NCBI RefSeq assembly: GCF_001750145.1 | Contig: NZ_CP015732.1 | Span: 868,001 to 932,000 of the forward strand | Origin: Arthrobacter sp. U41 | GTDB taxonomy: Bacteria; Actinomycetota; Actinomycetes; Actinomycetales; Micrococcaceae | Length of the DNA stretch: 64,000 bases | Direction: 5' to 3' | In this document: positions 32,700-41,015 of the stretch, piece by piece | Numbering within the stretch: position 1 is the stretch's first letter | Layout: the number at the start of each line of letters is the position of its first letter | Notes under the pieces: model-generated | Told to the model about the DNA's origin: nothing | Seen by the model: only the letters and a program-made list of their open reading frames with translations | Database searches by the model: none | Position numbers and translations under genes: made by a program

Positions 32700-33449
32700 T
32701 CAGCGGGGCTGCTCCTCGGAGGGTCGAAGGCCCGCGAGTTCCGCCAGCACGGCCAGGTGGTGGGCGAACAGTTCATCCGGGGCGGCGAAGGTGTCCGCGC
32801 CGTACTGGCCGAAAACTTCGAAGCTGATGGCGCCGAATAGGGAGGTCCAGACAAGCGCGCCGCGCGCCAGCAGCCGGTCAGGCACGGCCAGTCCCATCCC
32901 GCTGCGGATACGTGCCAGGTCAGCGGCCAGCGGCGGCCCGACGGCGGCCTGGCCGCCGGGTTCCGCCAGCCGGCCCGCGCGGTAGGCGCCGTCGAGGATT
33001 GCCATCAGGGCGAGGATGACCCGGGTCCCCGGTCCCGTGGTCCGTTCAGCCGGCGCCCGGTATCCGGGCACGGGGCTGCCGAAGAGGAGTCCGTAGCAGG
33101 CCGGCTCGCGCAGCGCCCACCGCCGCACCGCGGAGCCCAGGGCATTGAACCGTCCGGCAAAGTCGGCCCCGGGCAGGGCGGCGACGGCGGCCTCCACGTC
33201 GTCGCCGAGTTCGTTGTAGGCGTCGATGAGCAGCAGGGTCAGCAGCTCCTCACGGTTCTCCACATACCGGTAGACCGCAGAGGAGACGACGCCGAGATCC
33301 CGGGCCACGGCGCGGAGGGACAGTGCGGCCGCACCGCGCGCCGCCAGATGCTCCCGGCCAAGGCGCACAATGTCCTCGATGGTCCGGACCCGGGCTCGCT
33401 CGCGGGGCGTGGGCGGCTTTACGGGAGGGGCGCTGGCGGGCTGCGGCAT
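32700..33449 (-). CDS. TetR-family transcriptional regulator
   Basis: From the ATG at 33449 the protein has 249 aa. The DNA-binding domain is RARVRTIEDIVRLGREHLAARGAAALSLRAVARDLGVVSSAVYRYVENREELLTLLLIDAYNEL (about 18-82), with the helix-turn-helix centred on LRAVARDLGVVSSAVYRYV. The C-terminal ligand domain (ALREPACYGLLFGSPVPGY, GALVWTSLFGAISFEVFGQY) is of the WHG type found in many actinobacterial TetR regulators. It is divergent from an NAD-binding epimerase gene. The shared promoter region holds three CACCGCTCT half-sites, one of which borders the TetR start, so it probably represses both genes. Confidence 0.9.
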   Translation of the reverse strand: MPQPASAPPVKPPTPRERARVRTIEDIVRLGREHLAARGAAALSLRAVARDLGVVSSAVYRYVENREELLTLLLIDAYNELGDDVEAAVAALPGADFAGRFNALGSAVRRWALREPACYGLLFGSPVPGYRAPAERTTGPGTRVILALMAILDGAYRAGRLAEPGGQAAVGPPLAADLARIRSGMGLAVPDRLLARGALVWTSLFGAISFEVFGQYGADTFAAPDELFAHHLAVLAELAGLRPSEEQPR

Positions 33450-33470
33450 GGCTCCAGCATTCCACAAGGC

Positions 33471-33551
33471 AGAGCGGTGTCAACTAATGTGAGCACCGCT
33501 CTTGACTTCGCGGCCGACCAGGGCCATCCTGAATCCAGAGAGCACCGCTCT
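33471..33551. promoter_or_regulatory. TetR operator array in the divergent promoter
   Basis: AGAGCGGTG (33471-33479) and CACCGCTCT (33494-33502) form an inverted repeat. A third half-site, CACCGCTCT (33543-33551), is itself part of the local palindrome AGAGAGC-ACC-GCTCTCT. The spacing suggests one main operator and one auxiliary site. Confidence 0.6.
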
Positions 33552-33653
33552 CTCTATGCGAGGGGGAACCCCGACCGGAGAGACGGCGGAGAGACGGCGG
33601 AGAGACACAGCCAGGCAGCCGAAACCCAAACAAACACGGAAAGTGAGCACTCG

Positions 33654-34616
33654 ATGTCCCAGTCCGAATCCCCTGCGGCCCGCACCCCGGCCCTGTACGT
33701 CGTCACCGGCGCCGGCCCGGTCGGCTGGACGGTTGCCGAACAGCTCGCCGCGGCGGGACACCGGGTGCGGGTGCTTACCCGCTCCGGCAGCGGGCCCGAG
33801 CACCCGCTGGTCGAAAAACTGGCCGTTGATGTGTCCGACCGGTCGCAACTGGGCAGGCTGTTCCGCGGGGCCAGGGCCGTCTTCCACTGCATCCACGGCT
33901 CGCAGTACAGCGCCAAGGCCTGGGCGGAGGAACTGCCCGGCGCCGAGCAGACGGTCCTGGCCGCGGCGGGCGAGGCCGGCGCCGTCGTCGTCTTTCCGGA
34001 AAGCCTGTACTCCTACAGCGAGCCGAACCGGCCGATGACCGAGGAGGGCCCGCGGGACGCCCGGGGCGGCAAGCGGGGTATCCGCACCGCGCTGCTGAGG
34101 GCCCGTGCGGCGTCGGCAACAGACACCGTGAGCGTGGTGGCGGGCGATTTCTTCGGTCCCCGGGTCCGCGGTGCGCATGCCGGCGAGCGGATGCTGAAGC
34201 CGGTCCTGGCGGGAAAATCCCTGATGGTGGTCGGCAATGCGGGACTGCCGCATTCCTTCACCTATGTGCCCGATCTGGCCGCCGCCATGATCAGGGCCGC
34301 GCAGGATCCTGCGCTCTGGAACCGGGTCTGGCATGCACCGACCGGCCCGGCGCTGAGCCAGCGGAGGATCGCCCAAGCGTTCGCCGCCGCCGCCGGCGTC
34401 CGGACACCGCGTGTGGCCGCGGTCCCCGGCTGGGCCCTGCGGACCATGGGCATGGTCTCCGCCGGAACACGGGAACTGGCCGAGACCCTGTACCAGTTCG
34501 AGCACCCCTTCGTGATGGACTCGCGGGCCAGCGAGGCGGCCCTGGGGCTGCGACCCACCCCGCTCCAGGAGGCAGCCGCCGCCACCGTTGCCGGGTGGAG
34601 GGACCAGGCGCAGTGA
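33654..34616 (+). CDS. NAD(P)-dependent epimerase/dehydratase-like protein
   Basis: The 320-aa protein starts at the ATG at 33654. Its Rossmann motif is slightly altered: LYVVTGAGPVGWTVAEQLAAAGHRVRVLTRSG (residues about 14-45). Later come AVFHCIHG, VVVFPESLYSYSE (in place of the usual S-YxxxK catalytic tyrosine segment), DFFGPRV and HSFTYVPDLAAAMIRA, typical of the extended SDR class. It is probably an atypical SDR acting as an NmrA/epimerase-like oxidoreductase with unknown substrate. It is divergent from the TetR gene and convergent with the MMPL exporter gene. Regulation by the neighbouring TetR is likely. Confidence 0.85.
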   Translation: MSQSESPAARTPALYVVTGAGPVGWTVAEQLAAAGHRVRVLTRSGSGPEHPLVEKLAVDVSDRSQLGRLFRGARAVFHCIHGSQYSAKAWAEELPGAEQTVLAAAGEAGAVVVFPESLYSYSEPNRPMTEEGPRDARGGKRGIRTALLRARAASATDTVSVVAGDFFGPRVRGAHAGERMLKPVLAGKSLMVVGNAGLPHSFTYVPDLAAAMIRAAQDPALWNRVWHAPTGPALSQRRIAQAFAAAAGVRTPRVAAVPGWALRTMGMVSAGTRELAETLYQFEHPFVMDSRASEAALGLRPTPLQEAAAATVAGWRDQAQ

Positions 34617-34649
34617 CGGCGGCCGCCTGTTCCGGCTCGCGGGTTCCGG

Positions 34650-36908
34650 CTAGCGGGTTCCCGCCTCCGCAGGTTCCGGTTCCGGCTCCGGGGCAGCCGG
34701 CAGGGCACGCGCGGCAGCATCCGTTTCAGGGCGGCCCAGCTTGCTCGGCCACCAGATCCGCGGCCCGATGTCGTAGGCCAGGGCCGGGACCAGCAGCGAC
34801 CGGACCAGGACGGTGTCCAGCAGCACGCCGAAGGCCACAATGAAGGCCAGCTGCACCAGGAACATGATCGGGATGACACCCAGGGCCGCAAAGGTGGCCG
34901 CCAGGACCACTCCGGCGGAGGTGATGACGCCGCCGGTGACGCCAAGGCCTCGCAGGATGCCGGGCCGGGTGCCGTGCTTGATGGATTCCTCCCGGACCCG
35001 GCTCATCAGGAAGATGTTGTAGTCCACACCCAGGGCGACCAGGAAAACGAAGCCGAAGAGCGGAACGGTGGCATCGGCTCCCGGGAACCCGAAGAGGTTG
35101 TTGAACACGAAGGCGGAGACACCCATCGCGGCGCCGTAGGACAGGACGACCGAGGCCACCAGCAGGACCGGCGCCAGCACGGAGCGCAGCAGCAGCATCA
35201 GGATCACAAGGATGACCGCGAGGACCACCGGGATGATCGTGACAAGGTCACGCTGGGCGGTTGTGTTCGTGTCCAGGGCCGTCGCGGTCACGCCGCCCAC
35301 CAGGGCTCCGCCGTCGACCTTCTTGAGTTCCTGTCGGAGGGCCACGACGACGTTTTCGGCCTCGGTGGAATCAGCGGCGAAGTTCAGCGTCGCGTTGATC
35401 AGGACCTTGCCGTCCCTGACCGCGGGCGCCGCGGGGACGCCGGGAGCCGTCGGCGCACCGGGCGCGGCAGGGGGCCCGGGCGCCGCGGGGGAACCGGCGA
35501 TGATCGGCACCCCGCCGTCTGCCAGCAGGTAGGCGTCCCCGACGCCGTCGGTCGCTCTGGTCTTGTCGAGCACCGCCTGCGCCTGGGCCTCATCAGCGAC
35601 GATCACGGCGGGGCTGCCGGTGCCGGCGTCGAAGTGCCGGGCCAGGGCGTCCTGGCCGTCGACGGCGTTGGAGGCGGTGAGGATGACATCGGTCTGCGGG
35701 ACACCGTTGGCCTTGAGCTGCAGGACGCCGGCGGAGGCCACCAGCAGCAACAGCACGGAGGCAATCCAGACGGTCCGGGGCCGGCGCGAAACAAGGGAAC
35801 CGGTGGCACGCCACAGGCCCTTCTGGCCCTCGAGCCCGGTGACGAGTTCCGGCTCGCGCTCGGTCTCCGGAAGGAGCTTGGGGCGGAAGGGCCAGAATGC
35901 GGCGCGGCCCAGCAGCGCCATCAGCGCAGGCAGCAAGGTCAGTGCGGCGAAGAGCGAACACAGGATGCCCGCTGCGGCCACCGGCCCGAGAGCCTTGTTG
36001 GAGTTGAGGTCGGAGAACAGCAGGCAGAGCAGCGCGATGATGACCGTGGCTCCGGAGGCGATGATGGGCTCCCACGACTTCTTCCACGCCGTCAGCGCCG
36101 CGGCCGTGCGGTCGGTGGTGTGCGACAGGGCTTCACGGAACCGTGCCACATAGAGCAGTGCGTAATCCGTGGCGGCACCGATCACCAGGATGGACAGGAT
36201 GCCCTGGCTCTGGCCGTTGAGCTGGATCCAGCCGAGCTTGGCCATGCCAAAGACCAGCAGGATGGCGGCGCAAAGGGCGAAGACCGAGGTGAACAGCACG
36301 GCGATGGGCAGCAGCAGCGAGCGGTAGACGATCAACAGGATCAGGAACACCGCCCCGAGGGCCACGAGCAGCAGGATGCCGTCAATTCCGGCGAAGGCGC
36401 TCACGAGGTCCGCGGTAAGCCCCGCCGGACCGGTCACGAAGGTCTGCATTCCCTCCGGGGCGGACGCCTGCACCTCCTCGCGGAGCTCCTTGACAACTTC
36501 CTTCACTTCACCGGCGGAATCGATCGGGACTACAAACTGGACGGCCTTGGCGTCCTCTGACGGGATGGGGCCAATGACGGTGCTGCCGGCCCCCAGGGCC
36601 TCCAGCTTTCCCTTGAGGGCTGCCGCCTCGCCGAGCTGCGCGGGGGTGAAGGCTGATCCGCTTTCAATGACAATGACAGCAGGGATCTCGTTGGAGTCCC
36701 GGAATTTGGCCTGCCAGTCCTGGGCCTCCGTGGCCTCGGCTCCTGCCGGCAGGAAGGACGCCTGGTCGTTTGAGGAGACCTCGCTGAGCCGGCCAAAGGT
36801 GGGTCCGCCGATCCCGGCGATGGCGAGCCAGGTGACAACGAGCAGGACGGGAACCAGCCAGCGCAACCAGAAAGGGACACGGGCACTGCTGCGTGGGGTC
36901 TTGTTCAT
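34650..36908 (-). CDS. MMPL-family RND-type membrane exporter
   Basis: With the ATG at 36908 (AAGGAACC upstream) the protein has 752 aa. It has two MMPL repeats. Each has one helix (WLRWLVPVLLVVTWLAIAGIG; RTVWIASVLLLLVASAGVLQL), a periplasmic loop, and a five-helix bundle with the GxxxDY motif (VIGAATDYALLYVARFREAL; LVALGVDYNIFLMSRVREE). The aspartates in the DY motifs carry proton coupling. An Ala/Pro/Gly-rich low-complexity tract (PAAPGPPAAPGAPTAPGVPAAPA) lies in the second periplasmic loop. MMPL proteins export lipids or hydrophobic compounds. A divergent MarR gene and an operator in the gap indicate a drug- or stress-responsive pump. Confidence 0.93.
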   Translation of the reverse strand: MNKTPRSSARVPFWLRWLVPVLLVVTWLAIAGIGGPTFGRLSEVSSNDQASFLPAGAEATEAQDWQAKFRDSNEIPAVIVIESGSAFTPAQLGEAAALKGKLEALGAGSTVIGPIPSEDAKAVQFVVPIDSAGEVKEVVKELREEVQASAPEGMQTFVTGPAGLTADLVSAFAGIDGILLLVALGAVFLILLIVYRSLLLPIAVLFTSVFALCAAILLVFGMAKLGWIQLNGQSQGILSILVIGAATDYALLYVARFREALSHTTDRTAAALTAWKKSWEPIIASGATVIIALLCLLFSDLNSNKALGPVAAAGILCSLFAALTLLPALMALLGRAAFWPFRPKLLPETEREPELVTGLEGQKGLWRATGSLVSRRPRTVWIASVLLLLVASAGVLQLKANGVPQTDVILTASNAVDGQDALARHFDAGTGSPAVIVADEAQAQAVLDKTRATDGVGDAYLLADGGVPIIAGSPAAPGPPAAPGAPTAPGVPAAPAVRDGKVLINATLNFAADSTEAENVVVALRQELKKVDGGALVGGVTATALDTNTTAQRDLVTIIPVVLAVILVILMLLLRSVLAPVLLVASVVLSYGAAMGVSAFVFNNLFGFPGADATVPLFGFVFLVALGVDYNIFLMSRVREESIKHGTRPGILRGLGVTGGVITSAGVVLAATFAALGVIPIMFLVQLAFIVAFGVLLDTVLVRSLLVPALAYDIGPRIWWPSKLGRPETDAAARALPAAPEPEPEPAEAGTR

Positions 36909-36944
36909 GGTTCCTTCTGGTGGTTGCCTCGGAGGAGTAGAATT

Positions 36945-36978
36945 TAGTCCATAGTAGACTATCTCCACCATGGAGATA
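36945..36978. promoter_or_regulatory. MarR operator between the exporter and its regulator
   Basis: TATCTCCA-CCA-TGGAGATA (36960-36978) is a perfect inverted repeat with 8-bp arms. Overlapping it is TAGTC-N7-GACTA (36945-36961). Size and form suit a MarR dimer, and the position is 37-70 bp upstream of the MMPL start. Confidence 0.65.
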
Positions 36979-37113
36979 AACCCGGCCGGGCTGAATTCTT
37001 GGCAAAGTTTGCGGGACCGGGCCGGGCCCGGGGCCGGTGGCCGCTGAAGTAAACTCCGGAGGGCGCCAACTGCGGAGCGGGCGTGACCGAGCCACAGGAG
37101 AGGAAGGCGCACC

Positions 37114-37632
37114 GTGACAGTCGATCCGTCGGGACGCCCCGAATCTTCCGGACCGCCTCCCCTGGTCCGGCTGCTGCAGGAATTCAGCCTGGAAGCCAAC
37201 CGCTATGTGGATTCCGCCGGCGGACGCAACGACATGCACCGGACAGACCTCAATGCCCTGGCCGTGATCATGCAGCACACCGCAAGGAACCAGATCGTCA
37301 CCCCCGGCGTCCTCCGCAAGGACCTCCACCTCAGCTCGCCCGCCACCACGGCGCTGATTGACCGGCTGGACAAGTCCGGCCACGTGGTCCGCGAACGGCA
37401 GGGCACCGACCGGCGGCAGGTCCAGCTCCGGATGACCCCCAAGGCCTACCGCGACGGCGGCGCCATGTTTCAGCCGCTGGCCCGCCACATGGGCGCCGCG
37501 ATGGCCGAATTCACTCCCGAGGAACTGGAGATCGCCACACGCTTCATGATCTCGATGATCGAGGCGACGGTCAGGGCCGGGCAGGAGGCGGCGCAGCCGA
37601 CGGCGCCGCCTCCAATAGCGCCCCGACGATGA
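37114..37632 (+). CDS. MarR-family transcriptional regulator
   Basis: The 172-aa protein starts at a GTG (GAGAGGAAGG upstream). Its winged helix is MHRTDLNALAVIMQHTARNQIVTPGVLRKDLHLSSPATTALIDRLDKSGHVVRERQGTDRRQVQLRMTP (about 42-110), with the DxRxxxxxLT-like wing DRRQVQLRMTP. Flanking helices provide the dimer interface, and the C-terminus is Ala/Pro-rich. It is divergent from the MMPL exporter and probably controls it and itself through the 36960-36978 palindrome. Confidence 0.9.
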   Translation: MTVDPSGRPESSGPPPLVRLLQEFSLEANRYVDSAGGRNDMHRTDLNALAVIMQHTARNQIVTPGVLRKDLHLSSPATTALIDRLDKSGHVVRERQGTDRRQVQLRMTPKAYRDGGAMFQPLARHMGAAMAEFTPEELEIATRFMISMIEATVRAGQEAAQPTAPPPIAPRR

Positions 37633-37697
37633 ATGGGATGCGCGCCGAACCCGCGCCGGCGTATCGGGCGGGTCTTCTTGCCGCCGAAGCCAGCCGG

Positions 37698-39014
37698 CTA
37701 AAAGAGGAGGAACGCGATGGGCGTCACCAGGATCAGCGTCAGCACGACGCGCTGGAACCAGATGATCACTAGCTTCCACACGGGAATGGGGATGTCAGTG
37801 GCCATGATGCACGGCACCAGGGCCGAGAAGAAAATGATGCCCGAGACGGACACCACTCCGATCACAAACTTCACCACCGGGGCCGCCTCGACGACCAGCA
37901 GGGCCGGCAGGAACATCTCTGCGATGCCCACCGCGCTGGCCTTTGCCACGAGCATCGGTTCGGGCAGTTGGAGCGCCCACGTGAACGGGTAGAACACGAA
38001 CGCCAGCCAGTCAAAGACCGGTGTAAACGTGGCGAGAACCAGTCCAAGCAGCCCGATCGAGAGAATCGAAGGCAGGATTGCCATGGCCATCAGCAGCCCG
38101 TCGCGGACGTTGGTCCAGATATTGACCCCGAGCGAAGGCGCCGACGCTACCGTTTCCCGGGCCTCGCGCCACGCCACGTGCAGCCGCTTCCCCGTGACTT
38201 CCTCCTCCGGCTGCGGCTTTGCGTCCGGGTGGTACTCGTCGGGAATGCTGTTCAGCGGCCAGATCCGGACCGTAATGGCTGTAACCATAAAGGTCACCAG
38301 GAACGTCACCCAGAAGTAGGTCATCCACTGTCCCATCAGGTCCAGCGTCTTGGCCACGATGACCATGAAAGTGGCCGACACCGTGGAAAATCCGGTGGCG
38401 ATGATGGCCGACTCCCTGGCCGTGTACTTGCCCTCCTTGTAGATACGGTTGGTGATCAGCAACCCCAGGGAGTAGCTGCCGACGAATGAGGCTACGGCGT
38501 CGATCGCGGAGCGGCCGGGAGTCCTCCAGATAGGACGCATGACCCGCTGAACCATAACGCCGATGAATTCCAGCAGGCCATAGCTGACCAACAAGGCGAG
38601 GAAGACAGCGCCGATGGGAACCAGCAGTCCCACCGGAATCACGAGTTTCTCAAAAAGAAACGGACCCATATCGGGCTTGAAGAGCCACGCAGGACCGACC
38701 CTGAAGACCATCATGAAGCCGACCGCCATGCCCGCAACCTTAAATGCAGAGAACACGCCGTCCACGACGGATCTTTTCCAGGATCCGGTGATGAAGGGAT
38801 ACACGGCTCCAGCCACAATGACCGCGAGTGCGTAGTAGGGCAGCACCGGGCCCAGGCTCGCCTGGAGGAACGTGACAATGTGGTCCAGCATGATGGTGTT
38901 CTTGCCGCCGATGGTCAACGGCACGAAGAACATGAACGCCCCGATCCCGCTGTACACAAAAAGTTTCCACATCTGCCGCGGCTTTGTTCGCGGGGCCTCC
39001 GAAGTGATGGCCAT
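37698..39014 (-). CDS. YjiH-family membrane protein with nucleoside-recognition (Gate) domain
   Basis: The 438-aa integral membrane protein has about ten hydrophobic segments. It belongs to the YjiH group (COG3314; nucleoside recognition/Gate domain), with VSYGLLEFIGVMVQRVMRPIWRTPGRSAIDAVASFVGSYSLGLLITNRIYKEGKYTARESAIIATGFSTVSATFMVIVAKTL in the first half and GIAEMFLPALLVVEAAPVVKFVIGVVSVSGIIFFSALVPCIMATDIPI in the second. Its transport substrate is unknown; relatives sit next to genes for nucleoside or amino-acid catabolism. AGGAG precedes the ATG. It is divergent from an IclR gene, which likely regulates it through the palindrome at 39027-39038. Confidence 0.86.
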   Translation of the reverse strand: MAITSEAPRTKPRQMWKLFVYSGIGAFMFFVPLTIGGKNTIMLDHIVTFLQASLGPVLPYYALAVIVAGAVYPFITGSWKRSVVDGVFSAFKVAGMAVGFMMVFRVGPAWLFKPDMGPFLFEKLVIPVGLLVPIGAVFLALLVSYGLLEFIGVMVQRVMRPIWRTPGRSAIDAVASFVGSYSLGLLITNRIYKEGKYTARESAIIATGFSTVSATFMVIVAKTLDLMGQWMTYFWVTFLVTFMVTAITVRIWPLNSIPDEYHPDAKPQPEEEVTGKRLHVAWREARETVASAPSLGVNIWTNVRDGLLMAMAILPSILSIGLLGLVLATFTPVFDWLAFVFYPFTWALQLPEPMLVAKASAVGIAEMFLPALLVVEAAPVVKFVIGVVSVSGIIFFSALVPCIMATDIPIPVWKLVIIWFQRVVLTLILVTPIAFLLF

Positions 39015-39026
39015 CGTCGTCTCCTG

Positions 39027-39057
39027 ACACGTACGTGTGCCGCTGTCCGTCCGGACG
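39027..39057. promoter_or_regulatory. Palindromes in the YjiH/IclR divergent promoter
   Basis: ACACGTACGTGT (39027-39038) is a perfect 12-bp palindrome just upstream of the yjiH ribosome binding site. CGTCCGGACG (39048-39057) is a second perfect palindrome 9 bp further. Either may be the operator for the adjacent IclR regulator. Confidence 0.45.
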
Positions 39058-39166
39058 CGGCCGTTTACTGTATAGAACCAATCAGACCTTTATCCGGAAG
39101 CAGGGACAATGGAATACCGGCGGAAGCGGTCTCACATATGAGATTCAGATCACTCGGAGGGCTGAC

Positions 39167-39997
39167 ATGGGAAACGACGCGGACACTTCCATGCGCTCCC
39201 TGCACGTCCTGAGCTACCTAGCCACCCAGGCAACCCCGGTGTCCGCGGCGCGGATAGCCGAGGCCATCGGCTCCCCCCGGTCCTCAACGTTTCGGCTCCT
39301 GCGCGGAATGCAGTCCCTGGGGTACGTCACGCATATTCCTGAACTCAAGTCCTACGCGTTGGGAATCGCAGCCCTGGAAATCGGACAGGCCTTCAGCATC
39401 CAGGCGCCGCTGGCGAGGTTCGGAAGGCCCGTCCTGGAGCGTTTGGTCCTCGCACTAGGAGAAACCGCCCACCTGGCAGTGCTGCACGGGCACGAAACCC
39501 TCTATATCCACGAACAGACAGCCCCCTTGCGGACGCCGCTGGTGACCGCCAAGGACGTCCGTCTCCCGGCCCACCTGACAGCCTCCGGACGGGTGATCCT
39601 GGCGGCCCTCGGGGAGGACCAGCTGCGGGCGCTGTTCCCGCCCAATTTTGCGTTCATCCGAAGAACGGGCAGAGGACCCGTCACTTATACCGATTTGCTG
39701 CAGCAACTGGATGCCGCGAGGAGGCAGGGCTTCGCGCGCGAGTTCGGGGAAGTGACCGCAGGCCTTGCATCCATTGCCAAGCCTGTCCGGGACAGGACCG
39801 GACGCACCGTCGCCTCCATTGCCGTCACACATGCCTACAGCACCGAGGCAGCGGCCACCCTTTCACGGTCCCCGCAGGTCCCGGCGCAGCAGACTATTCT
39901 GGCTGCCCTGGACCGGGCCACCCGTGAGTTGAGCCGTCGGCTCGGGTGGGAGGACACTTCCGAGAAGCATCCACTGGCGAGGAATGGCGGTGGATAA
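39167..39997 (+). CDS. IclR-family transcriptional regulator
   Basis: From the ATG at 39167 (CGGAGGG upstream) the protein has 276 aa. It has an N-terminal winged helix (MRSLHVLSYLATQATPVSAARIAEAIGSPRSSTFRLLRGMQSLGYVTHIP, about 9-58) and the IclR effector domain (FGRPVLERLVLALGETAHLAVLHG...LPAHLTASGRVILAAL...IAKPVRDRTGRTVASIAVTHAY). A longer frame upstream lacks a ribosome binding site. It is divergent from the YjiH transporter and is probably its local regulator, responding to the transported compound. Confidence 0.9.
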   Translation: MGNDADTSMRSLHVLSYLATQATPVSAARIAEAIGSPRSSTFRLLRGMQSLGYVTHIPELKSYALGIAALEIGQAFSIQAPLARFGRPVLERLVLALGETAHLAVLHGHETLYIHEQTAPLRTPLVTAKDVRLPAHLTASGRVILAALGEDQLRALFPPNFAFIRRTGRGPVTYTDLLQQLDAARRQGFAREFGEVTAGLASIAKPVRDRTGRTVASIAVTHAYSTEAAATLSRSPQVPAQQTILAALDRATRELSRRLGWEDTSEKHPLARNGGG

Positions 39998-40022
39998 CGG
40001 CGCGAAGCGGTAGCGTTTCCTT

Positions 40023-40838
40023 ATGAGTGCGCAGCAGCCCGAAGATGTGTACACCCACGGCCACCACGAGTCGGTGGTCCGCGCCCATGCCTCGCGGACA
40101 GCGGAGAACTCCGCGGCGTTTGTGCTCCCGCATCTCACCCCCGGGGTTTCGGTGCTCGACGTCGGCTGCGGGCCGGGCAGCATCACATGCGATTTCGCCG
40201 TGCTCGTCGCCCCCGGGAAGGTCACCGGACTGGACCGCTCGCCCGAGGTGATCGGCCAGGCGACCGCCCTCGCGGCCGAGCGCGGCGTGCGGAATGTCGA
40301 GTTTGTCGCCGGGAACATCTACGATCTGGACTTTGAGGACGAATCGTTCGACGTCGTGCATGCCCACCAGGTGCTGCAGCACCTCACTGACCCGGTCGCG
40401 GCCCTGCGGGAAATGCGCAGGGTCGCCAAGCCCGGCGGGATCGTTGCGGTACGCGACGCGGATTTCCACGGCATGAGCTGGTTCCCGGCCGTCCCCGAGC
40501 TGGATGAATGGATGGAGCTCTACCAGCGGATCGCCCGCCGGAACGGGGCCGAGCCCGACGCCGGCCGCCGCCTGGTTTCCTGGGCCCAGTCCGCCGGGTT
40601 CACCGACGTCGCGCCGTCCAGCAGCAACTGGCTGTACGCCACCGGCCAGCAGCGCCGCTGGCAGGCGCGGGTCTGGGGCGAACGCGTGCTGCACTCGGCC
40701 TTCGCGGACCAGGCGCTCGAATACGGCTTCGCCAATGCCGCCGATCTGGCCCGCATTTCGGCCGGCTGGCACCTCTGGGGTTCAACGGAGGACGGCTGGT
40801 TCCTGATTCCCAACGGCGAGGTGATCGCCCGGGCCTGA
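40023..40838 (+). CDS. Class I SAM-dependent methyltransferase
   Basis: The 271-aa protein has the class I methyltransferase fold: motif I VLDVGCGPGSITCDFAVLV (about 46-64), acidic residue in VTGLDRSPEVIGQA, NVEFVAGNIYDLDFEDESFDVVHAHQVLQHL (motifs II/III), and RVAKPGGIVAVRDADF. This is the UbiE/COQ5-like pattern; the methyl acceptor is unknown. TAGCGT at 40011-40016 lies 6 nt before the ATG with no ribosome binding site, so the mRNA is probably leaderless. The gene stands between the IclR regulator and a secreted GH26 protein and is likely monocistronic. Confidence 0.9.
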   Translation: MSAQQPEDVYTHGHHESVVRAHASRTAENSAAFVLPHLTPGVSVLDVGCGPGSITCDFAVLVAPGKVTGLDRSPEVIGQATALAAERGVRNVEFVAGNIYDLDFEDESFDVVHAHQVLQHLTDPVAALREMRRVAKPGGIVAVRDADFHGMSWFPAVPELDEWMELYQRIARRNGAEPDAGRRLVSWAQSAGFTDVAPSSSNWLYATGQQRRWQARVWGERVLHSAFADQALEYGFANAADLARISAGWHLWGSTEDGWFLIPNGEVIARA

Positions 40839-40862
40839 GCCGCGGGCCTTACGGACATATTC

Positions 40863-40894
40863 GCTGCCTGCCAGGGACTCCGGGTGCGGGCAGC
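40863..40894 (+). terminator. Possible terminator hairpin after the methyltransferase
   Basis: GCTGCCTGC (40863-40871) and GCGGGCAGC (40886-40894) pair over 9 positions with one G-U wobble around a 14-nt loop, followed by AAATAG. It begins 25 bp after the methyltransferase stop. Confidence 0.45.
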
Positions 40895-41015
40895 AAATAG
40901 CGGCGTTACGGGTGGTATTTTGAGCTACCGCGCTCAGGCGGTTGACTATCCACTGACGCGGTACCAGTCCATACACTGAAGCCGCGTCTTTCTGCGCTAG
41001 GGGCTGGGGAGTCTT

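Noticed and set aside
33348..33653. Upstream extension of the epimerase-like gene to 33348
   Set aside because: The extension overlaps the divergent TetR gene and the operator array, and the ATG at 33654 gives a normal Rossmann N-terminus.
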